From Paludibacter sp. (lineage in GTDB: Bacteria; Bacteroidota; Bacteroidia; Bacteroidales; Paludibacteraceae): DNA of 64,000 bases. How positions within the stretch are numbered: position 1 is the first letter of the stretch; each line of letters begins with the position of its first letter. Below, in pieces: positions 1-8,344 of the stretch. Under the pieces are notes generated by a model. The model made no database searches and was not told the DNA's origin. It was given only the letters and a program-made list of their open reading frames with translations. The translations under genes were made by a program, and so were the position numbers. The stretch lies in assembly GCA_031292575.1 (NCBI GenBank), contig JARLGX010000002.1:95036-159035 (forward strand). The letters are read 5' to 3'.

Positions 1-45
1 TTAAAGATATTTTGAAAAAACAGTTAATTATAAAAATATAATATG

Positions 46-53
46 TATTTTTG
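46..53 (+). promoter_or_regulatory. Bacteroidota -7 element upstream of membrane protein gene
   Basis: TATTTTTG matches the Bacteroidota -7 consensus TAnnTTTG and ends 27 nt before the ATG at 81. No well-placed TTTG -33 box is visible. Confidence 0.45.
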
Positions 54-80
54 TGGAGATAATTTTAAAAAGATATTTCT

Positions 81-575
81 ATGGAGCGAAAACAACAAAC
101 TTCAAAAACTTATTTTAAACTGCTATCATTAATTAATTCAGCAGTCATTTCAGGTTATGTATTAGGTGTAATTGTAACAACAATTTTTTTTGTCGATTAT
201 AAAGGTCCATATGTTGTATCAAAATTTGATATGTCATTGATGCTTTTCATACCTATAACGACTTTATTTGTTTTATATAGAAGTCATTACTTCTTTTATC
301 TGAAAGTACCACTACTAAATAAAGTAGACGACATGAAAATTAAAATGTCCAAGTATAGAGAGTTAGTTATTGGCCGTATAGTTTACTTGAGCCTGCCTGC
401 AGTTTTGTCAATATTAGCCGTTGCTAAAACAAATGCTTTTACTTATTTCTTTTATACAGGATTTATAATTTATACAATGATTGTCAAAAAGCCGACATTG
501 AAATCAGCTATTACAGACATGAAACTAAACAAACAAGAAATTGCTATTTTGGAAGATCCAGAATCATTAATTTGA
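81..575 (+). CDS. Hypothetical four-helix inner-membrane protein
   Basis: A 164-residue protein with about four hydrophobic helices, near residues 15-38, 50-65, 100-116 and 120-136. The connecting segments are basic and the tail is charged (ends DPESLI). I do not recognise a family and see no catalytic motif. It starts at ATG 81, 27 nt after a TATTTTTG promoter element, and stops with TGA 68 nt before the SPFH gene. The two may be co-transcribed, but nothing ties their functions together. The TGA stop shows that the host normally reads TGA as stop. Confidence 0.7.
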   Translation: MERKQQTSKTYFKLLSLINSAVISGYVLGVIVTTIFFVDYKGPYVVSKFDMSLMLFIPITTLFVLYRSHYFFYLKVPLLNKVDDMKIKMSKYRELVIGRIVYLSLPAVLSILAVAKTNAFTYFFYTGFIIYTMIVKKPTLKSAITDMKLNKQEIAILEDPESLI

Positions 576-643
576 TAGACTAAAAACAAATATCATAAGA
601 ATTTATCAATCAAATGTTATTAATCAATTAAACATTAAAACAA

Positions 644-1573
644 ATGGCATCACTCCCTTTCATTCTCATTGGATTATTTGTTCTGCTATTCATTGCCTCC
701 GGTTTCGTTACCGTTAATCAAGGCAATGTAGCTGTTATTACAGTGTTTGGTAAGTATCGGCGTATCATGGCTCCGGGTCTTAACTTCAAAATTCCATTTA
801 TAGAAATGGTGTACAAACGTATTTCTATTCAAAACCGTTCGGCCGAGTTGGAATTTCAGGCTGTGTCGCAAGACCAGGCTAATGTGTATTTTAAAGCCAT
901 GTTGCTTTACGCGGTTTTTAATCAATCGGACGAAACAATTAAAAATGTGGCTTTTAAGTTTGTAGACGAACGAAGCTTTATGCAAGCCTTGATTCGTACC
1001 ATCGAAGGTACTATCCGTAGTTTTGTGGCTACTAAAAAACAAGCTGAAATTCTTGGACTTCGTACCGAAATTATTATGGAAGTAAAAAAACATTTGGATG
1101 ATACATTGGCCGAATGGGGTTATCATATGATTGACATCCAGTTGAATGATATTACGTTTGACGAAGAAATTATCAAATCCATGTCGCGTGTGGTGGCATC
1201 GAACAACTTAAAGGCTGCTGCCGAAAATGAAGGACAAGCATTATTAATTACCCGTACCAAAGCTGCCGAAGCCGAAGGAAATGCAATTAAAATTTCTGCA
1301 TTGGCCGAAAAAGAAGCTGCTCAACAACGTGGACAAGGTATTGCTTTGTTTCGCGAAGAAGTGGCCAAAGGGATGGCACAAGCAGCTAAAGAAATGACAG
1401 ATGCAGATTTAGACTCTTCATTCTTACTTTTCTCTATGTGGACAGAAGCCATTAAACATTTTGGTGAAATGGGCAAAGGAAATGTTATTTTCCTCGATGC
1501 ATCTACCGACGGAATGCAAAAAACAATGAACCAAATGATGGGCATGATGAAAATGAACGGAAAGCCTGAATAA
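644..1573 (+). CDS. SPFH/Band 7 (stomatin-prohibitin) membrane scaffold protein
   Basis: This 309-residue protein has one N-terminal membrane helix (about residues 4-24), then a SPFH/Band 7 domain. Typical features are NQGNVAVITVFGKYRR followed by PGLNFKIPF. An Ala/Glu-rich coiled coil follows (AEAEGNAIKISALAEKEAAQ, about 205-230), and the tail is methionine-rich (MNQMMGMMKMN). SPFH proteins form oligomeric membrane microdomain scaffolds, often acting with proteases or transporters. The partner is not evident here. No NfeD-like gene, common beside slipins, is adjacent. A strong terminator follows, so this gene ends its transcription unit. Confidence 0.85.
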   Translation: MASLPFILIGLFVLLFIASGFVTVNQGNVAVITVFGKYRRIMAPGLNFKIPFIEMVYKRISIQNRSAELEFQAVSQDQANVYFKAMLLYAVFNQSDETIKNVAFKFVDERSFMQALIRTIEGTIRSFVATKKQAEILGLRTEIIMEVKKHLDDTLAEWGYHMIDIQLNDITFDEEIIKSMSRVVASNNLKAAAENEGQALLITRTKAAEAEGNAIKISALAEKEAAQQRGQGIALFREEVAKGMAQAAKEMTDADLDSSFLLFSMWTEAIKHFGEMGKGNVIFLDASTDGMQKTMNQMMGMMKMNGKPE

Positions 1574-1595
1574 TTTCAGTTTATTCTATAACCAG

Positions 1596-1632
1596 AACCG
1601 CTCCCGATTTTTTTTAGGGAGCGGTTTTTTTT
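1596..1632 (+). terminator. Rho-independent terminator after the SPFH gene
   Basis: Arms AACCGCTCCC (1596-1605) and GGGAGCGGTT (1617-1626) form a perfect 10-bp stem followed by a T run. Confidence 0.9.
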
Positions 1633-1770
1633 ATTTTTTAAAGCACAACCAACCACGAGATAATAATCAAAAAGAAAATTAGATATAAAAAAAAAGAATT
1701 TTCAATAATTCACCTTTTCAGATAACATTTAATAAATTATAAAATTAGTGTTACAAACCAACATAAGTTA

Positions 1771-1778
1771 TAACTTTG
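1771..1778 (+). promoter_or_regulatory. Probable -7 element for the DUF6263-like gene
   Basis: TAACTTTG fits TAnnTTTG. It lies 69 nt upstream of the ATG at 1848, leaving a 5' leader of about 60 nt. Confidence 0.4.
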
Positions 1779-1847
1779 CAAAGTTTTGTAAAATTCTACA
1801 AAAACTAAAATAAATCTCAAAAATGAATTTATAAATCCTATCAAAAA

Positions 1848-2756
1848 ATGAAAAAATTAATTTTATCCGCTTTTGTTGCCCTTTCGGGCATTGCGTTAAT
1901 GGCTCAAACACCTGTTAACATTAAATTGAACCTCGAAAAAGGGAAAGTGTACACAATTAAAAGTACAAGCAAACAAGCCATTCAACAATCAGTCAGTGGT
2001 CAGCAGTATAATCTGGATGTCACTTCCAATTCGGTTATCAGCTATAAAGTTCTGAGCAAAATAAACGATATTATGGAAATTGAATTTAAATTCGATACCA
2101 TTGCTACCAAAATCAGCTCAACAATGTTTAACAAGGAAACAAACTCTGCAAAGCCAGCCGGAAATGAGCCTATTGACAAGATTATGAACAAAATGAGTAC
2201 CTATAAACTGATTGCAAAAATCTCTACTGCCGGAAAATTTATTGAGTTTGTAAATTATTCAAAGTATAAAGACAGCATTATGTTTGTGATGGATTCTATA
2301 CCTGCATCAAAAAAAGATATGGCACAAAAACAAGCTGACGCACTATTAAGCGAATCGGCAGTTAAAAGCATGGTAGAACCGTTGTTTGCCTACCTTCCCG
2401 ACAAAGCAGTAAAAACAGGTGATACGTGGGAAACAACCTACGTAAGAGCAGCCAACAATATGTCTATGCTGTGTCTTAACTCATTTACTTTAAAAGGAAT
2501 AGAAAACAATGTAGCCACTATATCTGGCAAATCAGATATTGAATCAATGCCATCGAATGATCCAAATGCACAGATGTCGTCTGAATTAAAAGGAACAATT
2601 ACATTTGATGGAACACTGGATTTAAAAACAGGGCTGGCATTGAAAAATTCATCGAAAGGACATATTGAAGGTACCTCAACAATGAAAAACAATGGAAACG
2701 AAATGAAAATTCCACTTGTCATTGATTCCCAATCGGAAACTGAAATGCTAAAATAA
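1848..2756 (+). CDS. Exported DUF6263-like protein
   Basis: A 302-residue protein with a clear signal peptide (MKKLILSAFVALSGIALMAQ, cleavage near residue 20). The mature part is beta-rich with Lys/Ser/Thr-rich strands, and a GDTWETTY motif lies near residue 192. This layout resembles the DUF6263 family of secreted Bacteroidota proteins, whose function is not known to me. It lies 34 nt upstream of an outer-membrane barrel gene on the same strand, so the two probably form an envelope operon. The family call is from memory of the pattern, not a search. Confidence 0.65.
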   Translation: MKKLILSAFVALSGIALMAQTPVNIKLNLEKGKVYTIKSTSKQAIQQSVSGQQYNLDVTSNSVISYKVLSKINDIMEIEFKFDTIATKISSTMFNKETNSAKPAGNEPIDKIMNKMSTYKLIAKISTAGKFIEFVNYSKYKDSIMFVMDSIPASKKDMAQKQADALLSESAVKSMVEPLFAYLPDKAVKTGDTWETTYVRAANNMSMLCLNSFTLKGIENNVATISGKSDIESMPSNDPNAQMSSELKGTITFDGTLDLKTGLALKNSSKGHIEGTSTMKNNGNEMKIPLVIDSQSETEMLK

Positions 2757-2790
2757 GAATCAGACCTTTTGTTAATAATTTATTGAAGTG

Positions 2791-5184
2791 ATGAATAAAA
2801 TTCTGATTGTTTTACTATGTTTAGTTACCATAAATGTAAGTGCCCGTCAAGTAATAACGGGTAACCTTGCCGATAAGGAAACAACAAAACCTGTGGAAGG
2901 AGCAACTGTGGAGTTACTGCAATTGCCCGATAGCAGCAATATAGAAACGTCGCACACTAACTCGGATGGTCTTTTTATTTTTTATAGAGCCGATACAGTT
3001 AAAACCTATTGTTTAAGGGTAAGTCATCTTGCTTACAAAACCACGCTACTGGCCGTTTCCAAAAAGAAAAGCATGATTAACAATATGGGAATCATCGACT
3101 TAGAACCAAGAACGTTTAGTTTTAAAGAAGTTGTGATAAACGGTTCGAAAGTAAAAGTTACCGAACTGGGCGACAGAACCATTTATGGAATACCTGATGG
3201 AATAAAAAAGACATCGACGGATGGACTTGATGTACTTCGTAAAGTTCCTTCCGTACAAGTCGATTACCTGAATGAAAACATTACTGTCAATGGAAAATCC
3301 AACATTAAGATTGAAGTTGACGGTGTGACCCGGGATAAGGAATATCTGAAAAGACTGCATCCTTCACAAATCGATAAGATGGAAGTCATTACCAGTCCTT
3401 CGGGAAAATACGATGCCGATGTTGATGCTGTAATTAATATTGTAACAAATCCAGCCATGCGTTACGGCTTAAAAGGAATGTTTAATGTTATGGCTTTGCC
3501 TATTAGTTCTGAAAATAACATAGAACGTGCGAGTGCAAGTCTTGATTATGGGTTGGAAAAAATATCGTATTATGTGGCAGCCAATGGCATGCTTCAGAAC
3601 TTCGGTATCATTTCAGACATGAACCGTATTGCAGGAACAAACGAATTACAACGAATTAGTAATCAAGGCATAAATGGAAACAATAAAAATGTCAATGTTG
3701 GTTTAATTTACGATCCGAATGAATTAAACGATATAAACCTGAATGTTTCTTACAACGGCAATGCTTCAACTACGAATAGCGATGCATGGAATTACAATTC
3801 GACTGGTTTGCTCAACAATATTACCCGAACTTTGAGTAACACGAAAAGTAACAATGACGGACTTACATCATCGCTGTTTTATAAGCATAAATTTGATAAA
3901 AAAACCACGCATGGCTTTGAAGTGGAATTGAATTATTACAACAGTTTGAATAATTCATCTTCAACAAATTACCAAAATATGAATTACAATCCGCTCGACA
4001 CAACATTGATTCACAGTCTTTCCAGTCCCAGTCAATGGATAAATGAAAAAAGCGTTACCAACACACAAACGTTGAAAGGGCAGACTAACTATACTTTGCC
4101 CTTTGGGAGCGAGTATTCATTTAATATAGGCGTAAGTGGTAATTTAAATAAATACAGCATTGACAATACAAATTCTCTCAACACAGCACCAAATTTAAAT
4201 TACAGTGATTTGTTATTGGGAGGATTTGCCGAGTTGTCGAAAAATTTTAAAATGGGTAGTATTAAGGTTGGATCGAGGTTTGAAACATCACATGTAGTTA
4301 TCAATTCTACCGGTAACAACAATTACTTTTCGCCGCTTCCATATGCAAATGGTTCACTTAAGTTCAATGATAATAACAGTATTAAACTATCCTACTCCAG
4401 AAGAGTGATAAGACCTTCTGCTTCGCAACTTAATCCGTTTGTAAGTCAGGTTGATAGTCAAACAGTCAGTCAGGGTAACTCTAATTTGAAGCCGGCTTAC
4501 CGGGATAATTTTCAGTTTACTTACAACGTAAAAGTTACCATAAGTAAAATAACTGTTAATCTGGCTCCCCAGCTGTTTTACGAGTATAAAACAGGTCTGA
4601 TTCAAACAATAATAAGTCAGATTGGAACCTCTAATAAATTTGAAAGTATGCCTGAAAATATATCCAATGGATATGAAGCTGGTACCGGCCTGTCGGTGAA
4701 TTCACAAATTGGTAAGATTTTGTTTAACTCCAATTTCAGATATTCGTACAATCATATTGACAGCTACCAGAATCAGATAACTGCTACAAACCTGCGAAGC
4801 TGGAACTTGAATTCGTTTCTAATGGCCCCGATTCCGTGGGATTTGAAGCTTATTGCCATGCTCAATTTAAACGGACCAGTATTGGATGGACAAACAGAAA
4901 CCAGAATGTCACCATTTTATTTTCTGGGTTTGGTCAAACAATTTAAAAACAATAGTTCGCTCAACATTATTGCATTTAATCCATTTGCAAGTAGATTTTT
5001 CGACAGTACTTCAACGCTCAATAATAATGCGGTTTATCAAAGCACAGATACATACATGAAGACACAAGCTGCTTTTGTTGTAATGTACAGCTATAACTTT
5101 AAAGTTGGAAAAAGTGTAGATAAACAAAAGCATAATGTAGAACAACAAGTTGAAGATAACAATGGGTTCAAACTACCTTTTTAA
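2791..5184 (+). CDS. Outer-membrane beta-barrel protein with CarboxypepD_reg-like domain (TonB-receptor-like)
   Basis: A 797-residue protein. After a signal peptide (ending near SARQ, residue 20) comes a carboxypeptidase-regulatory-like domain (about 22-110; GATVELLQLPD). A plug-like segment follows (DGLDVLRKVPSVQVD, NGKSNIKIEVDG, about 145-220), then a long beta-barrel rich in Asn/Ser/Tyr strands. This is the layout of the outer membrane beta-barrel (OMP_b-brl_3) relatives of TonB-dependent receptors. An upstream in-frame GTG at 2788 exists, but ATG 2791 is preferred. No SusD gene is next to it, so the substrate cannot be inferred. A strong terminator follows. Confidence 0.8.
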   Translation: MNKILIVLLCLVTINVSARQVITGNLADKETTKPVEGATVELLQLPDSSNIETSHTNSDGLFIFYRADTVKTYCLRVSHLAYKTTLLAVSKKKSMINNMGIIDLEPRTFSFKEVVINGSKVKVTELGDRTIYGIPDGIKKTSTDGLDVLRKVPSVQVDYLNENITVNGKSNIKIEVDGVTRDKEYLKRLHPSQIDKMEVITSPSGKYDADVDAVINIVTNPAMRYGLKGMFNVMALPISSENNIERASASLDYGLEKISYYVAANGMLQNFGIISDMNRIAGTNELQRISNQGINGNNKNVNVGLIYDPNELNDINLNVSYNGNASTTNSDAWNYNSTGLLNNITRTLSNTKSNNDGLTSSLFYKHKFDKKTTHGFEVELNYYNSLNNSSSTNYQNMNYNPLDTTLIHSLSSPSQWINEKSVTNTQTLKGQTNYTLPFGSEYSFNIGVSGNLNKYSIDNTNSLNTAPNLNYSDLLLGGFAELSKNFKMGSIKVGSRFETSHVVINSTGNNNYFSPLPYANGSLKFNDNNSIKLSYSRRVIRPSASQLNPFVSQVDSQTVSQGNSNLKPAYRDNFQFTYNVKVTISKITVNLAPQLFYEYKTGLIQTIISQIGTSNKFESMPENISNGYEAGTGLSVNSQIGKILFNSNFRYSYNHIDSYQNQITATNLRSWNLNSFLMAPIPWDLKLIAMLNLNGPVLDGQTETRMSPFYFLGLVKQFKNNSSLNIIAFNPFASRFFDSTSTLNNNAVYQSTDTYMKTQAAFVVMYSYNFKVGKSVDKQKHNVEQQVEDNNGFKLPF

Positions 5185-5207
5185 AGACCGTTGATTATTT
5201 ATACACA

Positions 5208-5257
5208 AACCGGAGTTTTGATGCTTATGTCCATCAAAACTCCGGTTTTATTTTTTA
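5208..5257 (+). terminator. Strong rho-independent terminator
   Basis: AACCGGAGTTTTGATG (from 5208) pairs with CATCAAAACTCCGGTT (ending about 5247) and is followed by a T-rich tract. It closes the outer-membrane barrel unit and faces the converging aguB gene. Confidence 0.9.
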
Positions 5258-5334
5258 TTCCCTTTATTTTTATTTGGCAACAAGAGGGAGCAAATATTAA
5301 TTAATATCACCAAAGGCAAATAACACCGAAGGTT

Positions 5335-6213
5335 TTATTCTTCTCTCCATCTTTTTGTCAAATCGCCAAATGCATCCACGCGCCTGTCGCGGAAGAAAGG
5401 CCACATGCGACGAACTGTTTCGGTACGTGATAAATCAATATCAACAATCAGGTTCTCTTCTTTATCGTTGGAAGCTTGTGCCAGCATTTCACCCTGTGGT
5501 CCTGCCACAAAACTATTTCCCCAAAATTTAATTCCGTTTGTTACCTGCGAAGGATCAGCTTCATAACCGCAACGATTACAAGAAACTACATGAAGTCCAT
5601 TGGCAACTGCATGTGCCCGTTGCGAAATAATCCACGCATCTGTTTGGCGTTGTTTTTCATCGGCAGCATCAGTGCTTTCCCAACCAATTGCAGTTGGATA
5701 AATCAATATATCAGCTCCGGCCATTGCCATAAGCCGTGCTGCTTCGGGATACCATTGATCCCAACAAACCATCACACCAAGTTTTCCAACGGATGTCTGG
5801 ATTGGTTCAAAACCTAAATCGCCCGGAGTAAAATAGAATTTTTCGTAATAAGCAGGATCATCCGGAATATGCATTTTGCGGTACTTCCCTGCAATGGTTC
5901 CATCTTTTTCAATGACCACGGCAGTGTTGTGATATAACCCGTAAGTGCGTTTTTCGAATAAAGAAAGCACAAGTACCACACCCAGTTCTTTTGCCAGTTT
6001 ACCAAACGATTCAGTAGAAGGACCGGGAATAGTTTCCGCTTGTTCAAAAACCGAAGGATCTTCTGTTTGACAGAAATACAAACCATTATGTAATTCCTGC
6101 AAAACTATTAGTTGGGCATCCTGTGCAGCACATGCACGTATATTATTTTCAAGCTTCGCAATGTTAGCACTACGATTGGAAGTGTTAGTTTGTTGAATTA
6201 AAGCTATTTTCAT
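5335..6213 (-). CDS. aguB: N-carbamoylputrescine amidase
   Basis: This 292-residue nitrilase-superfamily amidase hydrolyses N-carbamoylputrescine to putrescine, CO2 and ammonia in the cytoplasm. The Glu-Lys-Cys triad is visible: E40 in VLQELHNGLYF, K113 in KYRKMHIPDDP, and C150 in GVMVCWDQWYPEAAR. The PDDPAYYEKFYF segment is typical of AguB. It lies downstream of aguA on the same strand with about 108 nt between them, which supports the two-step agmatine to putrescine route. Length and motifs are complete. Confidence 0.95.
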   Translation of the reverse strand: MKIALIQQTNTSNRSANIAKLENNIRACAAQDAQLIVLQELHNGLYFCQTEDPSVFEQAETIPGPSTESFGKLAKELGVVLVLSLFEKRTYGLYHNTAVVIEKDGTIAGKYRKMHIPDDPAYYEKFYFTPGDLGFEPIQTSVGKLGVMVCWDQWYPEAARLMAMAGADILIYPTAIGWESTDAADEKQRQTDAWIISQRAHAVANGLHVVSCNRCGYEADPSQVTNGIKFWGNSFVAGPQGEMLAQASNDKEENLIVDIDLSRTETVRRMWPFFRDRRVDAFGDLTKRWREE

Positions 6214-6227
6214 TTGACCCCTTTTAA

Positions 6228-6314
6228 CCTCCCCTAAAGGGGAGGAATTAAGTTAGTATTGTTTTGTAAATTTAAAATTGTAAATATCCGAAGGCTCTTG
6301 TTCCCCTTTAGGGG
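6228..6314. repeat. Two CCCCT/AGGGG palindromes in the aguA-aguB gap
   Basis: CCTCCCCT-AA-AGGGGAGG is a perfect palindrome at 6228-6245. A second, CCCCT-TT-AGGGG, lies at 6303-6314 with a further GGGG downstream. A related sequence with CCCCTTTAGGG recurs near 24188 before folB, suggesting a dispersed short palindromic repeat. Confidence 0.6.
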
Positions 6315-6321
6315 TTAGGGG

Positions 6322-7338
6322 TCACTTTGGATATTGCATCGTCACACAGTGCAACGATCCATGTTGTTTGATTAGTGCCAAGCAATTAATTCCAACTATT
6401 TCGCGATCGGGAAATGCTTTTTGTAATTGTTGCATAGCAATTTCATCTTTTGGTGAATTGTATGTGGGCATTAATACAGCTCCATTAATAATTAAGAAGT
6501 TGGCATAAGTGGCTGGAAGCCTTTCTCCAGCTTCATAAACGGCATCTGCCATTGGAAGTGGAATAAGCCTGAAATATCCCCCATTAGAAGTTCTGAATTG
6601 ACGAAGCTCTTTTTTCATCTTCTTCAATTCATCAAAATGTTCATCATTTTCATCATCACATTTTACATAAGCAATTGTACTTTTATCGCAAAGTCGAGCC
6701 AGCGTATCCACATGGCTATCGGTATCATCACCGACAAGATAGCCATGATTTAACCATAATACCTGTTTCAATCCAAAGTATTCTTTCAACTTTACTTCTA
6801 TATCATCTTCTGAAAGATTGTTTCGGTTGGCTGAAAGTAAACATTCAGCAGTTGTTAAAATTGTTCCTTCGCCATCTGATTCGATACTGCCACCTTCCAA
6901 AATAAAATTAAAACAGTTTCTATGAGCCGAATCACCAAAAATTCCTGCAGTATAAAGTTTTCTTGTAATCAGATTATCGTAATTAGCTGCATACTTCATT
7001 CCCCAACCGTTGAAAGTAAAATCGTAAATAACAGGGTTTCCATCTTCAATCACTGTAATTCCGCCATGATCGCGTGCCCAGGTATCGTTGGTCGGCATTT
7101 CGGCAAAAGTAATTCTGGATAAATCAGCATCACCCAACAGTTGTTCAACTTCATCGCTGTCAGTGCAAACAATGAGTAAGTCCTCACGTTTTATAATCTC
7201 ACGAGCAATATTGACAAAGCATTCATTTACTTCATCGAGCATATATGCCCAATCGGTTCCGGCATGCGGCCATGTAAGTTGAACAAATTGTTGTTCTGCC
7301 CATTCGGCAGGCAATTGTTTCGTTGTATTAGAATTCAT
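6322..7338 (-). CDS. aguA: Agmatine deiminase
   Basis: A 338-residue guanidino-modifying enzyme that converts agmatine to N-carbamoylputrescine and ammonia. Family motifs are NDTWARDHGG near residue 97, EGGSIESDGEG in the middle, and the catalytic Cys in GSLHCVT near the C terminus (about C331). The reading frame extends to 7374, but the extra 12 codons lie in a repetitive palindromic region. ATG 7338 (MNSNTTKQLP) fits the family start better. It is upstream of aguB on the same strand and divergent from queC. Confidence 0.95.
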   Translation of the reverse strand: MNSNTTKQLPAEWAEQQFVQLTWPHAGTDWAYMLDEVNECFVNIAREIIKREDLLIVCTDSDEVEQLLGDADLSRITFAEMPTNDTWARDHGGITVIEDGNPVIYDFTFNGWGMKYAANYDNLITRKLYTAGIFGDSAHRNCFNFILEGGSIESDGEGTILTTAECLLSANRNNLSEDDIEVKLKEYFGLKQVLWLNHGYLVGDDTDSHVDTLARLCDKSTIAYVKCDDENDEHFDELKKMKKELRQFRTSNGGYFRLIPLPMADAVYEAGERLPATYANFLIINGAVLMPTYNSPKDEIAMQQLQKAFPDREIVGINCLALIKQHGSLHCVTMQYPK

Positions 7339-7353
7339 TTTTACCACTAAGTC

Positions 7354-7412
7354 ACTAAGTTCACAATGAACCACTAAGTGAAACTAAGTGTTCTTAGTTT
7401 CACTTAGTGGTT
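7354..7412. repeat. CACTAAGT-rich palindromic repeat between aguA and queC
   Basis: AACCACTAAGTGAAACTAAG (7369-7388) and its exact reverse complement (7393-7412) form a perfect 20-bp stem with a 4-nt loop. Two extra CACTAAGT copies lie at 7354-7371. The two flanking genes diverge, so this is not a simple terminator for either. Confidence 0.8.
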
Positions 7413-7501
7413 TTTTCAACTGCAAAAATACAAAAAAACCTTCATTTGTAGCCTTACAAACAAAAAGTCACGGCATTAGCAGAAGTTTGACTCGTTTTGA
7501 C

Positions 7502-7509
7502 TATTTTTG
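7502..7509 (+). promoter_or_regulatory. -7 element for queC
   Basis: TATTTTTG fits TAnnTTTG and ends 20 nt before the chosen queC start. It supports ATG 7530 over the upstream in-frame extension to 7497, which would overlap the promoter. Confidence 0.5.
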
Positions 7510-7529
7510 TGCTCCAAAAAAATAATGAA

Positions 7530-8174
7530 ATGAAAGACATTGTAATATTATATTCAGGTGGAATGGATAGTTCGGTGGCTCTTTATCAGTATGCTAATCG
7601 AATTCGTCGTGCCTTGACCTTTAATTACGGGTCGAAACATAATTTACGCGAAATAGAGTATGCGAACAGAAATTGTGAGGCCCTAGGTATTGAACATCAT
7701 GTAATTGAACTGGATATGAACAAAATGGGATTTGTTTCCGACTTATTACAGTCGGGAGGTGATATTCCAAACGGCCATTACGAAGACCAAAACATGATTA
7801 AAACGGTGGTTCCTTTTCGAAATGGAATTATGTTGAGCATTGCAGCCGGGATTGCAGAAAGTATCGGATGTGACAAACTGATGATTTCGAACCACGCTGG
7901 CGATCACGCCATTTATCCCGATTGTCGCGAAGAATTTATCCAAACAATGAGTAAAGCCATAAGTCTTGGAACGTATAATCATTGTGAGATTTTGGCACCT
8001 TACACCAATCTTTCGAAACGCGAAATAGCTCTGATAGGAAAAGAAATAGGTGTGCCGTTCGAAGATACTTATTCTTGTTACAACGGACATGAAATCCATT
8101 GCGGAACCTGCGGAACCTGCACCGAACGAAAAGAAGGACTAGCAGGTTTTGATCCGACGGTTTATGAAAAATAG
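7530..8174 (+). CDS. queC: 7-cyano-7-deazaguanine synthase
   Basis: A 214-residue ATP-dependent enzyme that turns 7-carboxy-7-deazaguanine into preQ0 in queuosine synthesis. The PP-loop is SGGMDSSVALYQ near residue 9. The C-terminal zinc site has four Cys in the order CYNGHEIHCGTCGTC. ATG 7530 gives the usual N terminus (MKDIVILYSGGMDSS). It sits alone between the two halves of the polyamine cluster. A queA gene lies at 43188, and no queD, queE or queF is in this window. No preQ1 riboswitch fold was recognised upstream. Confidence 0.95.
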   Translation: MKDIVILYSGGMDSSVALYQYANRIRRALTFNYGSKHNLREIEYANRNCEALGIEHHVIELDMNKMGFVSDLLQSGGDIPNGHYEDQNMIKTVVPFRNGIMLSIAAGIAESIGCDKLMISNHAGDHAIYPDCREEFIQTMSKAISLGTYNHCEILAPYTNLSKREIALIGKEIGVPFEDTYSCYNGHEIHCGTCGTCTERKEGLAGFDPTVYEK

Positions 8175-8289
8175 CGGTAAGAAGTATGAATGTAATATCT
8201 TTAACCGATTGAAAAATTGGAAATGGCGGTGTAAGCAAATAGCTTGAAAACAAATCAGCTATTCATTTCTTTATTTCCTCAGAAACATC

Positions 8290-8297
8290 TATTTTTG
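8290..8297 (+). promoter_or_regulatory. -7 element for carboxynorspermidine dehydrogenase
   Basis: TATTTTTG fits TAnnTTTG and lies 47 nt upstream of the ATG at 8345. Confidence 0.5.
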
Positions 8298-8344
8298 TAT
8301 CAACGTATAATTATTCAAAATTTAAACTTTATCATTCAACGAAA

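Noticed and set aside
686..1126. Minus-strand frame in the SPFH gene
   Set aside because: A shadow of the SPFH coding frame without domain features, like the other opposite-strand frames inside strong genes.
7415..7529. preQ1 riboswitch before queC
   Set aside because: The short H-type pseudoknot pattern of preQ1-I was not recognisable in the leader.
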